A stretch of DNA of 64,000 bases from contig PUDQ02000018.1 of assembly GCA_002964805.2 (NCBI GenBank), positions 124,001 through 188,000 of the forward strand, written 5' to 3'. Below the pieces are notes generated by a model. It was given only the letters and a program-made list of their open reading frames with translations. It was not told the DNA's origin and did not search any database. Origin of the DNA: Trametes villosa. Taxonomy: Eukaryota > Basidiomycota > Agaricomycetes > Polyporales > Polyporaceae. The position numbers were made by a program, and so were the translations under genes. Below are positions 51,901 to 62,871 of the stretch, in pieces; position 1 is the first letter of the stretch; every line of letters starts with the position of its first letter.

Positions 51901-53100
51901 TCGTAAATCGAGAGGCATGCTGCGTAGGAGCGCGTCCTGCTGAAACGTTAGGACGCTCCGGGAAGCCTGAGGAGCGGTGGCGGTTTCGAGCGTGAAGGCG
52001 CCGAAGAGTACGACTTTGATCGTGGCGAGGACGAACTGCGCGACGGGGAAGGAGATGGACGCAAGTGTATGGAGGATGCTGACCATGAGAAGGGCGGCGA
52101 GAAGGAACGGAGGCGTCGACTTCCGGTTGGAGTGTAGACCAGCTTTCTAGCGATTAGATCCGACATATGTGCAGAGTAGTACGACGCCCACATACCTTCA
52201 TCAACCAGGGACAGCACAGGCTGGGATGGGTCGACGGCGGCCGGACGAAACTGGGACCACATGGCTCTCTCCCAGGCCCGCAGCTTGATCTCATGGAGGC
52301 GTCGATCCTCCTTCCGAAACCGTTCGACCAGAGTGACGTAGCGGCTGTCCGCGTCTCGGTCGCCCACCAGAGGGAGACCCATGTTCTTCTCCAAGGTCGA
52401 TTCCACCCAATCGTGATGAGAAGTGAAGGTAGCGTTGTCTCCCCCGGTCTCCTCGAGGTCGCCCGGGGTCTGTAAGAAGGTGGCGGTGTCCTTGAAGATC
52501 AGGGTGGTGTCGCGGGTGATGTAGCGCGAGCGCAGAGCAAGCTGGGACTCGAGGAGGGAGAGGTGCGCAAAACGCTCCTTCACGAGAGCGGCGTGCTGTC
52601 ACCGGCATTCATCAGCGCGTTGAACACTGCGTAAGGGGCTGATATCAGCGCTCACAGTCTCAGCGGAGTGACCTGACGAGTTCGCCGACTGCTCAGGCCG
52701 CTGGAGGCCACGGTCAGTAAATGGATACTGAAAACTACGATGCACTCACCGAGGACTCCGAGTTGCCCTCACGGGCGCCGCCGTCACCGGGATCTTCATC
52801 GCCGGATTCCTCCTCGTCCTCGTCGCGAGCAGAAGGCCGTTTAGACCTTGGTCGAGTCGGCAGACTGGGTTGATCGGAGTGGGAAGGGGCGCCCATAGTA
52901 GCTAAAACGATGCTGTTGCCGACGTCGGTTTGAGCGTTTTGCGACGCCTCTTCTGCTGCCTTGGCGAGCTGATCTGCCAGAAAGTGCTCCTTCACTTTCT
53001 TGGCGCTCAGAGGCCGCCCCGGCTGCATTCTCCCCTGCGCATCTGGGTGTCGATGGAGGATACATTTCGAGCACTTGCATGTCGGCATGTCGCCAGGCTC
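49000..53100 (-). mobile_element. Transposon or domesticated transposase locus
   Basis: The interval around the tnp2-like gene. The gene is in frame throughout, but element ends were not found by eye, so it may be a transposon of unknown limits or a transposase gene stranded in the genome. Confidence 0.5.
49068..53088 (-). CDS. Transposase of the tnp2-like (CACTA/KDZ-like) type
   Basis: A multi-exon gene of roughly 1,200 residues. It starts MPTCKCSKCILHRHPD, a Cys/His metal-binding-like start, followed by an acidic linker and a helical segment. A hydrophobic stretch (ILHTLASISFPVAQFVLATI) precedes the core. The core has FIDWFNPYGNRKAGKSHS, LPPQIRYRPENIYLAGIIPG, an FCSFC pair, and the block ending LDVMHNLFLGEIHHH. 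The third part has HGWWSFPFERYNGILQ and the C-terminal domain. This order matches the tnp2-domain proteins widespread in basidiomycete genomes. Exons join without an internal stop, so it may be intact. No terminal inverted repeats were located. Introns include 51.9-52.2 kb and 49.9 kb boundaries read from frame and splice sites. Confidence 0.85.
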
Positions 53101-53416
53101 AACCTGCGGGAAGGTTAAGCCCAGGATCTATGCGAGAGGGCGGGAGCGGGGTTCTGAGTGCCGCTTGTGGCAGACGCACGATGGAGAAGTTGCACGAGGG
53201 GAAGGTGAGGGAGAAGGAGAAGGGCGACGGGCAAGGAGCGAAGAGGGAGGAGCAAGGAGGGAGGAGGGAGGCGAAAAGATCAGTGATAGGAGATATGAGA
53301 TCGCGAGGTCCCTTCTGCTATGGACTACAGGCTTGCGGGCTGGAACAGGCATCAGCGGCACAGCGCACACAGTTTGAATAACATCTGATTGATATGGTAC
53401 GATACGGGACATTGGA
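53089..53416. other. Intergenic, about 330 bases
   Basis: No gene. Purine-rich GAGG/GAAGG simple sequence occurs at about 53190-53280. Confidence 0.5.
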
Positions 53417-55026
53417 TCATAATGCGGAGCCCGCCCGGAGAGCTGACCTGCGCGAACGCGCCCACTTATGCAGCGGACGCTCTGAGCCGTCTTCCGCCGC
53501 CGGCGCATAGAGGACGAACCAGGCAACCAAGCAGACGAACAACGCGCCTGCAGTGATCGTGATGTAGCGTGCGTAGTGGGGCAGGGCAACGCCCTTCAGA
53601 TGCCACCGCTTTCCAGCCTGGATAAGTATGAGCCTACGACCACATTGCAGACAAGAGACAGAGATGAGGCCTACCAGCAAGACGCTCGGGGATTCTTCGC
53701 CGTCGCGGCGCGATAGCCCGCACGAATCCTGCAATATGAGTAGCATGAGCCGCTAGACGAGATGAACACAGTCGTAGGAGAGGCTTTACTCACGGCTGCA
53801 TTGCTACGAACACGACCCGTGACGGCTCGCGCCTCCTGCTCATGGGCGAGGGTCAACCTTCCCTCAACGCTGATGGCGGGGGGAGGTATGTCGATGAGTA
53901 GCCCCTCGGCTTCGAAGGGGCGGCGCGAAGCGAGACTGGATGTCCAATCAGCGGACTCGGCGAAGGCGGTGATGTCCTTGGGCTCTCCCACTGTCGGCGC
54001 GGCGCGGGAGGGGGCAGGCGCGAACGATTCCTCGACGCCAACGTAGCGAGGAGAAGTGTCGACGAGGCGCGCTCCGATACCGACATGGAGATGGGGAGTG
54101 AGAGTGGCCGCCGCTGTATCGGTCGCCTTGGAGCGGGGAGGGTTGTGGATGACCGTATCCTCGACGCTCACAGGGAGCTGAGAAACGTCGAAGAGTGGCT
54201 CCGCGGTGTAGGAGCACTCGTCGCGATCGGAGGATGCCAGATCAACCGAGTCGGCGGAGTCCTTGCGAGCGCTTTGATGCAGGACTACAGTATTCACTAT
54301 ACAGATGTCAGACGTAAGGCCAATTTCCAGGCGCATATGGAGGGCGTACTGTTCGTATCGCCACGCAGTAGGGCCATGCGGGCTGAGCGGAGATAACCCT
54401 CCAGTTCTGCGACACCTTGCAATACACGGTTGTCCATAGAGACAGCACGTAGGCTGGTTTTCTTCTGAGAGACACGGTGAGTTTAACCTAACATGGGACG
54501 AGTAAGGGAACGTACATGTTGCGTCAGCTTGAGAACCAAGCTCAGCAACGCAGAGCAGGCAGGCCGGGCGACGCCGAGCTCCTCCAGCATCAGGGAGTAC
54601 AGTGCTGCACCTTCCCAGTTGTCATAGATCTTGGGAGGCTCCCTATTATGCGGATAGTGAGTAAGAAAGTGATAATGCACGGCTAGGTGAGTCTTACCCC
54701 GGGTTGGTCGGTGAGGCGTCTTTACCGTCAGCGTCAGAGCCGGAGCCTGAGGATTGTGAGCCCCGCCGTTCTTCACTTGATGAGCTTCTGTTCAAAGATG
54801 TATCCGCGAAGGAGGTGCAGCTAGACTCGAGGGCAATGAGGGGCGGGTGAGGGATGGCCTCGAAGTCGCTAGCCGGGTCGTCGTCGAGTGGCGTATTACC
54901 GCGCACGTGGCCGTGGGTGGTCGTGCAGCCGCCCAACGGCCCGCCCAAATCGGAAAACAGCGACGAAGAGCTCATCTTGTTCCTGTCGAATATCTCAGAC
55001 AGCGAAGGAGAGGTGCATGCGGACAT
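53417..55026 (-). CDS. Single-pass membrane protein of unknown function
   Basis: I do not recognise this family. Several exons join to roughly 450 residues. The ATG at 55026 opens MSACTSPSLSEIFDRNK, followed by a Ser-rich low-complexity segment. The next exon reads IYDNWEGAALYSLMLEELG and is helical. A further exon reads TSLRAVSMDNRVLQGVAELEGYL. A long acidic linker follows, and the last exon carries a strong membrane segment, ITITAGALFVCLVAWFVLYA, near the C-terminus with a basic tail. This suggests a tail-anchored protein facing the cytosol. The internal junction near 54.3 kb was chosen to bypass an in-frame stop. No catalytic motif was seen. Confidence 0.55.
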
Positions 55027-55414
55027 GGATGTAATAGGGAGCGCGAGGGGGTTGTAGAGGATGGAGAGTGCACAGGGAGGAAGGGGAGCCCGGAGGATGT
55101 GGGTTTACATCCCCTCCGCCTCCGCTTAACCCTTTGGCTACCCGCCCGTAAGAGCCTTTGTATGGCGTACTCCTTGGTGCGCCGTTCAGCCTGAAACGTG
55201 CTCCCGCGGCGCCTCACACGTAGCCATGGATCGCGCGAATAAAACAAATATTGATTGCGGCGTCATTAAAAGGACAGGAGGCGTAAATCTATACAAGCAA
55301 GGGATAGCAGCCAGAGGGAACGGCTGCGGCGAACGAAGGATACTTCTTGGTTGGAGCGGCGCAACATGAGAGGATGCGCACGCCAGGGGGGACAGGAGCG
55401 CTACGAGTAGGACA

Positions 55415-55500
55415 GGCGCGCCACGGGGAGACAGGCGCGCCACGGGGAGACAGGCAAGCCACGGGGGAACAGGCGCGCCACGGGGAGCGGAGAAGGGCAT
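55415..55500 (+). repeat. Imperfect 19-bp tandem repeat
   Basis: Four units close to CAGGCGCGCCACGGGGAGA, with small changes in the third. It lies just before the 24-bp array. Confidence 0.75.
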
Positions 55501-55572
55501 AGGGGGGACAGGCAAGGGCGTAGAGGAGACAGGCAAGGGCGCGTTACAGGGGGACGGGGAAGGACGCGCCAT

Positions 55573-55668
55573 GCGGGACGGGGAAGGGCGCGGTACGCGG
55601 GACGGGGAAGGGCGCGGTACGCGGGACGGGGAAGGGCGCGGTACGCGGGACGGGGAAGGGCGCGGTAC
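55573..55668 (+). repeat. Perfect 24-bp minisatellite, four copies
   Basis: Four identical, abutting 24-base units (55573, 55597, 55621, 55645), each beginning GCGGGACGGGG and ending GCGCGGTAC. The unit length is a multiple of three, so the array stays open in several frames and yields artefact proteins of RDGEGRGT repeats. Confidence 0.9.
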
Positions 55669-55825
55669 GCGGTACGGGTGCGCTACGGAATGTCGAGCGC
55701 ATAGCGGGTTGCTGGGCGCGCTCCGAGGCCCAGTTCTGAGGGCTGCGGGGCGTTGCCTGTTCGTCTGAGGAAGTTCAGTACGGTGAGCGAGGATCGTAAA
55801 CAGGGGGATGACGTGCTCACCTGTA

Positions 55826-57033
55826 TTAACAGAAGAGCTGGTCTCTGTCGGGGTTAACGACGGTGATGGTTCGGTCCCAGTCCCCAGCGTAGCGAGACCA
55901 ATGCGTGATGCAGCCGCCGCCGTGAGGTCCTGCGCTGTACCACACACCGATATGGTACAGCGTTGAGTGGGCCTTGGCGGGGCGCATGGGCCTCGCACGG
56001 CGACTCCCACTCGCCCATGTGGCGACGACTCTCCTCTCCGCGCTCACATCAGCCGCCTTGCGCACGAGGGGCGCGGCGGTACGCAGCAGGAACTCTTCGA
56101 GCTGCTGTAGCTTCTTCAGGCCCTTGTGCCACATGAGCGCATCGTTCCACGCCCGGCGCGAGAGTGATCGTCGATGCTGAGATACTATACATCAGCATCC
56201 GGCACTCGGTAAGGCAAGTACGCCAAAACGTACCATCTTAGAGGGCTTCTCGATGAGCTTGAGCTTGCGCACAGTTGGGAAAGCATTCGCGATGTTGCGG
56301 AGTATTTCGTCGTCGTCGTCGCGGACGTCGACAATGAGCTGGTACAGGAGTGGGAGAGGCGCAGAGACCGCGCGAATCGAAAGGGAAGCGCCATAGGAGT
56401 CGTCTTCAAGTTCTAGCGTCAGGCGTGTGGTACCATGATGGGCGAGCCGAGAGATACAGCGAGCTGGTCCGGTCAGGCGGTTAATATTGCCTAACCCGAC
56501 GAGACGTAGTGGGCATGGTTCGCTGCCATGAGCACCGTCGAGAATGTCGAGGTCCGTGATGGTAGGATGAGCCTCAAGAAACACGGTTAGGAGCCGATGA
56601 GGGAGGTCGGTGCGGAAGTACTGCAGTTGCGGCAGATGTATATCAAGCAGAGGGGCGGCGGAACTTCGCAGACGGGGGATTATGAGGATCAAGTCCGTGA
56701 GATTCGGTAGAGACATGATAGAGTTCCGGAGAATGGTAGAGGGAACCTGGGAGTAGATCGTGACATCGAGGGTATCGACGAAGGCGCCGAGGGCCGGGTG
56801 AGAGGCGGCCAGAGTGGCGAGGGCCTCCAACTCCTCCACGGTTCTGACACGTTTGCCAGCCTATATGAAAACATTAGCGCGTACTTTAAGACAGCACCGT
56901 GAGAGGTACTACCTGCAGTGGTGCTACTGGCGCAATCTGCCGCACGTTAAGCGTTAAGCTGGAAGGATCGAGCTGAGGAACTAGCGCTGTAACTCACTGC
57001 GAGATGCTGCTCTTGAATGACGACGTCGACCAT
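55826..57033 (-). CDS. Leucine-rich F-box-like protein, basidiomycete type
   Basis: About 350 residues in four exons. The start is MVDVVIQEQHLA at 57033; a short exon reads LTLNVRQIAPVAPLQ, and a long exon holds diverged leucine-rich segments such as MSLPNLTDLILIIPRLRS and HLPQLQYFRTDLPHRLL. Basidiomycete genomes carry large families of such proteins, often with an N-terminal F-box; here no clear F-box is visible, so it may be missing or degenerate. The last exon (55826-56.2 kb) is basic at first and then reads HIGVWYSAGPHGGGC. Target recognition for ubiquitination is the usual family role but is not shown here. Confidence 0.6.
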
Positions 57034-57707
57034 TGTGAATAGGAGGATGTGGGTGGCTCGGAGTGCGCGAAGGAGAGAAAGACGAGCTCAGGGGAGCGCC
57101 ACACCCCATCCCTCCCTCTCGAGCACCTCCCTCTGTCGCTGTACAAAGGCCAATGTTCGATCACGTGCACTCCGGATGAGATGGAGGACACGGATGGCCT
57201 GCCCTTCTAGTATCGTTGAAATTAACACGTCTATCGTGCACGCATTGACCATAGTCGCTCGCAATACTATGAGTACTTACTTGGCATGGCGGGGCCTGCA
57301 ACGGTTAGTCTGAGGAAGGCGCCATGAAGTTGAGAAGGCTGGCCGAAACAGCCTGCGGAGAGCGGAGGATAGACTGCGAGTTGTTGAGCTGGGAAAGCCG
57401 GTTGATGCATAGGTATAGAGAGATTGGAGGGGTTATGAAACCTCAGGCCTCAGAGACGAGCAGCACCGAACCTCTGGGGAGGTGCAAGACCTACATCCCG
57501 AGCCCAGAGGTTGAGTTAGTGGAGCATCTGGCGAGCGTGAGCTGAGGCCGGACTGTGTGGTTATGTTTGGAGAGGATCATGTGATCGTGCCGCGCGCCAT
57601 ACGCGCGACGCGTGCTACCCGAGCCCCCGGAGATCCAGACAGCGAGTGGCACAGAGCCTTTGTCTTCTCAATCCTCCTCCACCTCTTCCTAATCAACTCG
57701 CTTTACC
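57034..57707. other. Intergenic between divergent genes
   Basis: No gene is supported. It is the upstream region of the LRR protein (minus) and the WD40 gene (plus). Confidence 0.5.
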
Positions 57708-59191
57708 ATGGTCCTACGCTACGAACCCTATGCGCGGCTCTCTGGCGGACACAAGCGAGGTATCGCCTGTATAGCCTTCAGCCCGAGCGGAAGCCTTCTT
57801 GCAACTGCTGGGCTTGACGGAAAGATTTGCGTCTGGGACGTACAGACAAGCCATTTGCGGTATAGCTTCGAAGGATCTTCTCCTGCCCTCTCTCTCACCT
57901 GGATGTCGCCGAACGGTGATGCGATGGTTTGTGGTCTGCAAGATGGAAACATGGCGATCCTCAAGATCACAGCTGTGAGTGCTCCTCTCACCGTAGTGCT
58001 GGTATAGCGCTCATCCGTTACAGACGAGCATCTCCGTGACAGGGTTTTGGGCGCATGAGCGTCCTGTCGAATGTCTTGCTCTGAAATCTGGAAGTAACCG
58101 TCTCGCGTCCGGTGCACACGGAGAGCTTCTCATCTGGGCCTGGGACAAAGGCGGTGTGTATGCGCGTGCTCCGCTCCGTATGCTCAATCTCATGTCTTCA
58201 TAGCGGCCAAGTACCGCTTGGAAGAAGACGTCCCAGACCTCAAGAAGAAGCTCCCCAACGACACCGACGATGAAGTCCTCATCACCAGCCTGCATTGGAC
58301 GGCCACTACTCAAAACCCGGACCTGCTGCTGGTGACGTTCATGCACCACGGCGTTCTGTGAGTTGATATCTCTTCTTTGACTGATATACTCACACATCTG
58401 ATCTACTTTAGGCTCCTCGATGCCGGGAACAAGTGGAAACGCATTCGGACGGTGTCAATGTACGGCCGAATGTAAGCTGATTCATCCCATACCCCTCCGC
58501 GCAAACCGTGCTGATCTGCGCCTAGCGCCGACGCAAGCCTGTCGGGAGACGGTATGCGCCTCGCAGTCTCCAACATGATCCGCGGCTTCGATGTGTATTC
58601 TATGCGGACCGGCGCCCCGCTATGCACTATCCAAGACAAGCTCGGCGAGCCCTTTCCGACGCCCGTGAAATTCGTTCACGGCTGCCTTGCGCTTCTCGGA
58701 GGCAACACCCGGGGCGAGCTACACATCTGGGACGTCCTCGATACCGTGACTGGCGGACCTGCCTTGAACGTCCCGGAGGACGACGAGGCCGAGCCCCGCG
58801 TCATCCATACTCTCCAGATCCCGCAACGCGAGAAGGCGCTCGCCATCGACGTGAGCTCTGCGCAGTCTTTATCCTTACTGCGGCTGCTGACCACCCTGAC
58901 GACTCCGTAAAGGCCTACTACGACGAGGGCAAAGACGAGTTCCTCGTCGCTGCGGGCATGATGAATGAGACCTCCCCGTCCGATTGCATCATCTGGCGGG
59001 CGGGAGAGCAAGGTGAGCACCTCTCATCAACAAGGAGACAGCACACTAACACGTTTAAATGTGCAGCTGGCGGAGGACGCATGTCAAGGACGTGCACGCT
59101 TCGCTGCGGCATCCTCGGACTGACCCTCATAGCGTGTGTCGTGGCCGCGTTCGCGGTCACGCTCGAATATTGGGTGGAGGGCGAAGTGTGA
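57708..59191 (+). CDS. WD40-repeat protein with C-terminal membrane anchor
   Basis: About 390 residues in seven or so exons. The N-terminus has a clear WD40 unit: GGHKRGIACIAFSPSG, then LLATAGLDGKICVWDV. Further units include AHERPVECLALKSG followed by RLASGAHGELLIWAWD, LSGDGMRLAVSN, and CLALLGGNTRGELHIWDV. WD40 propellers are protein-binding platforms. The last exon adds a hydrophobic segment, CGILGLTLIACVVAAFAVTLEYWV, close to the C-terminus, so the protein is probably tail-anchored with the propeller in the cytosol. Introns are short, and the ATG at 57708 follows a CT-rich leader. The specific partner or pathway is unknown. Confidence 0.8.
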
Positions 59192-59383
59192 CTCTGCAGC
59201 CTCTCCGGTCTCGCGCACAAGAAATGATAGAATAAGATGTATTTCGCCGTCTTTAGCATCGCCCCGAATGACTACTCAGCCTGTCCCTGACCTCAACTCC
59301 GTCCTATGCCATCCCTGTGCACGCTCGCGTCACAGCGAGCCTGTCTTAGCGCACCGTGAAGCATCTTCGCGTCATAGCAGCCC

Positions 59384-59910
59384 TTAAAGATCTCCAAGGG
59401 AGCGCTGCGCCCGCCACGAAGGCGCGGGGGTCGCGTCCTCGGACGAAAGCGTCGGGGTGAGGGGGATAGCTAGGAGCGGCTCGGTCACCCCAAGCTCGGA
59501 GATGGCGTAGCAGCCCGTGCTATCACAGCGCAACTTCGGGGCGGGCTTGGTTAGTTGAACTCGGATACCTAAAGAGATAATCCACTCACAGAGACGACTG
59601 TCGTACGAGCACACGCCCCTTGGTTCTCATTGGCCTTATCGCGGAGATGCCCTTCGGTAGGGGTGGTACAGAGGACGGCTACTACAGATATATGCTGAGA
59701 AGACATCGAAAGCTTGAAGCAGGCGTACTCACCATTGGTGGGGGTCTGTACTGCCTCAAGACGCCTGTTCTTTTCGGCCTGAAGGTGCTCCTCAATGTCC
59801 ATAGCGAGCCGATAGGCCTTCCATCCCATGAAGAGGGCGAAAAGCACTATGAATTTTCCCACATGCGAGTAACGACTGCGGCGGGGTGCGAGTTCTGGTG
59901 GTACGGGCAT
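59384..59910 (-). CDS. Small single-pass membrane protein, unknown
   Basis: Two exons (59910-59733 and 59568-59384) join to 120 residues. After a basic start there is one membrane segment, HVGKFIVLFALFMGWKAY, then a charged helix, AMDIEEHLQAEKNRRLEA, which may form a coiled coil. The second exon is soluble and Pro/Thr-rich. The 164-nt intron is longer than most here, but it is the only junction that keeps the frame. The layout resembles small ER or mitochondrial membrane proteins. I do not recognise the family. It is convergent with the WD40 gene, with less than 200 bases between them. Confidence 0.5.
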
Positions 59911-60479
59911 GACTTAGAGAAGCAAGTAGTGAGGAGGAAGGCAAGATATTCCATCGCGCATATTTGTAGCCGCATACTCGAGAAAGCCGTATGTCCAGGG
60001 AGCGACAAAGAAGAGTCTGGGAGCGAGCTCGGAGCGGCGGAGCGCGCCCCGCTCAACGCGGAAATGGGAACATGCCGGCGAATCCCGAGAGAATCTTCGC
60101 TTATAGAACAAGTTGCCGGAGGCTGTGCAACCTCCCAAGAAACCGAGTCCCCGGCGCGCCAGTGCTGAACGTTGAACTCTGAGATCCTCCACCCACTACG
60201 TGAAGCCAATACCAGCCCGGTCATATCGGTAGCACACGTCAAGATGCCTCGTATTCACAGATATCTATAGGAATAATCCATATGCATCTCCCAACATACT
60301 CGATTTACTCACCGACCACGTTGCGACGAGGTGCACGAGGTGCACGTTCCTGATCTCGGGCCGCTCTCCAGATCTCTTTGTCTGCATCGAGTGGCACTCG
60401 TTGTAGCTCCCATGTAGCCTCTCTCCTGCCTGCTTGCTCTCCCTCCACATCCTCCGCCTTCTCAGCCTACCACCTCGGT
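59911..60479. other. Intergenic, divergent promoters
   Basis: No gene is supported. The last 60 bases before 60480 are CT-rich, like a fungal 5' leader. An upstream non-coding or coding first exon for the next gene cannot be excluded. Confidence 0.4.
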
Positions 60480-61701
60480 ATGGCCTTATCTACGGGTCTC
60501 AGCGCCAACGAGCGCGCTCGAGTGAATTACTCCTTCATCGCGTCTGCTGAAGTGTCTAGGTCTGGCGACACCACCCGCCTCCCCTTCGCGTCTCCTTCAT
60601 CGCGCAACTGTGCTGCTTCAGTGCTGCCGACTATAGTCAGAACATTTGGGCCGCCAAACGCTAGGTCAGTCTTCTTCGTTGCCATTCAGCCGCATCTCGC
60701 CGCTCAATATCTTCGCCATCGGCATAGGACACCTCCGGCCGAGTCGCTACCTACTAGACAGCTTGCAGAGGTTCCGACAGTCCAACCTTCTTCACGGGCA
60801 TCTTCGCTGCCACCTCGTCAACTCACTCCAGGCCCACAAACATCGCTATCCCGCGCCTCGACTCCAGCGCCTCTGCCTCCTCCCTCTCGTTCTACCTTTG
60901 CGCCGTCCCCGTACTTCACACGATCCTCGACCGTCCCTCCCGAAGGAGGAAATCGTCAGACCAACTTATCCAGCTCATCCTTCGCTCGGCTCTCCGCTCG
61001 CTCTCAGTCAGTTCCGCCTGCGAACTTCGGCGACTACCTTCCACCGCGGCGCAATGCTATAGTACAGCCTTCGGCCTCCGTCAACCACGCTTCGTCGTCG
61101 TCGCACTCCGCGGCACAACCTCGCTCTCATAACATAACACCGTCTGAGGGCGCCTCAGAAGCGAAAGGGGCTCATACGCAAGCCTCCGCCCTGGTAAGTT
61201 CAAAGGTCTACGACGCTGCACCTTGCTTACATAGTCTCAGACTTCCAAACGCTGGGTAAGGGCTTGCCCCATGAATGCATCGGAGAAGCTCGCCGCCGCC
61301 AATGCCAAGGGAAAGGGGAAAGAGGACAAGCACGTCACAGCTTGGTACGAATCCTACGCCGAGGCGCCGCTAGTATGTCCCCCCGATATCGCGGCCCGCC
61401 CTGATCTCGTCCTCGGCGACCTCTTCTATCACAAATCCTCGAGGGGCATCCAGATCTGGATATGGGACGACGCGGACGACGGAGGTCCGCAGTGGAAGCC
61501 CCTGATGCTCGGCTACCAGCGGGAGGAGGACGGGCGTCGCCTCGCGCTTACGCCCAACGGCGGTAACAAGCCGACATGGAACGGCGATGGTTGGTTCTAT
61601 AAGAAGGACAAGAAGGCGAGCCCGAGTGAGCTTCACATACCCTGTCCGCGTCACTATACGCTAACATGCTGCTGATAGTTCCTGTGTTCATACTCGAGTA
61701 G
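60480..61701 (+). CDS. Ser/Pro-rich protein with conserved C-terminal region, unknown
   Basis: Three exons (60480-61193, 61235-61625, 61679-61701) join exactly to 375 residues. The first two thirds are Ser/Pro/Arg-rich and look disordered. The second exon is ordered: after a Lys-rich KGKGKEDKH segment comes TAWYESYAEAPL, then DLVLGDLFYHKSS, IQIWIWDDADDGGPQWKPL and NGDGWFYKKDKK. The Trp/Asp-rich part looks like a conserved domain, but I cannot name it. The ATG at 60480 is the first in frame; the frame is open further upstream, so a longer start is possible. No signal peptide or membrane segment is seen. Confidence 0.6.
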
Positions 61702-62077
61702 TGACTCGGGTATCCGATCGGAAGCCGCACGGCTGGTTTCCCAGAGACCGTCGCGCGCGCTGGCCGAGCCTGTGTTGGGGACGCGCACCGGACCGTCGGG
61801 GCGTGTATGGTGGTTCGCCGCCGAGTGTCCGTCGTAGTCGAATGTACGTTATGTGTTACCTCAGACAGTATGCTGCAAGTGTTATGTCCAGCCATATGAT
61901 GTCCACCGCGAACGAAGTACGATATGCATTGACGTAGCAAGAAAGCGCGACCACATGGAGCAGTAAATGAAAGCAGGACAACGACGAACGTATATCAACG
62001 GGAACTCAACCAACTTCTCCATCGCCACAACTCGACCCATGAAGAGCATCCACATCCTCCGATTCTAGCTTCCGCCA
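61702..62077. other. Intergenic between convergent genes
   Basis: No gene is supported. It probably holds the two 3' untranslated regions. Confidence 0.5.
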
Positions 62078-62587
62078 TCAATCCAACAGCCCCGATTTCA
62101 TGAGAGACTGCTCCCACTGCTCGCCGTACGTCTCGCGGAGAAGGCTGAGCAAGGCTTTCAGGATGTCGTTGAGCTCGCGGCATCGGTTCTCGTGGTAAAG
62201 GCGCAGGAAGTGCTCCAGCTTGTATATTTGAGTCTTCGCATACGAGTCGGCCGGCATAGCCATGGCATCGATGGTGTTCTCCTTCACCTTGAACTGGTCG
62301 TAGAGGACGACGGCGTCCTCTCTCAGTTGCTTGAAGACCTCTGTCGTGAGGGTTGAGATTACGGTCGTGACGACTACTTGGCTCGGGCTTACCGTCGTAC
62401 AGGTCCCACTTCGTCTGCCTCTTTTTGACCTCCTCGGGTGATAGCTGTATGAGGTCGGCGGCGAGCTCCGCCGTGGGTCTGGGGTTTGTACGTCAATGAT
62501 CCTGTTGCACGGCTCTCGCCAATGCGATACTTACGCGTTCTGGCGGTAGGCGATGTTCTCAACAACGGTTGTAGTATCGGAAGACAT
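62078..62587 (-). CDS. Small all-helical protein, unknown
   Basis: Three exons (62587-62535, 62478-62393, 62340-62078) join exactly to 133 residues. It begins MSSDTTTVVENIAYRQN, continues ELAADLIQLSPEEVKKRQ, and ends in a long amphipathic helical region, YKLEHFLRLYHENRC and ELNDILKALLSLLRETYG. The whole chain is predicted helical by eye, with no membrane segment, so it is likely a subunit of a complex. I do not recognise the family. The precise splice joins and the composition, unlike surrounding GC shadows, support a real gene. Confidence 0.65.
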
Positions 62588-62871
62588 CGGTGTGGCGGAG
62601 ACGGTGTGGGGGTGGGTATCGTCTGCAGTCAACCTCTGCGGGAGCCCACGCCCTCAACCCAGCTGACTGTAGTATTCGCTTAGCGTGGCGGGCTCGCGGA
62701 GGGAGCAGTGTGGCGGAAGCGCCCGAGGAGCACCGGCAAGACGCCGGCGCCTCTCCCCCTTAACTTTGCCCGCTCGCAAGTCTCGAGCTCTTTGCAGTGG
62801 CACTCGCTCTCTCTACTCTGCGCAGGGGGTCTGCACGCTATTCGTGGACGATCTTGGTGGTTATCGACGCT

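Larger units (their letters stand above)
55027..55825. other. Intergenic with minisatellites
   Basis: No gene is supported. About 55.40-55.68 kb is made of short tandem repeats (see separate entries). Open frames across it translate to simple repeats in several frames on both strands. Confidence 0.6.

Noticed and set aside
55571..55768. A frame encoding RDGEGRGT repeats
   Set aside because: It is the translation of a 24-bp minisatellite that is open in several frames.
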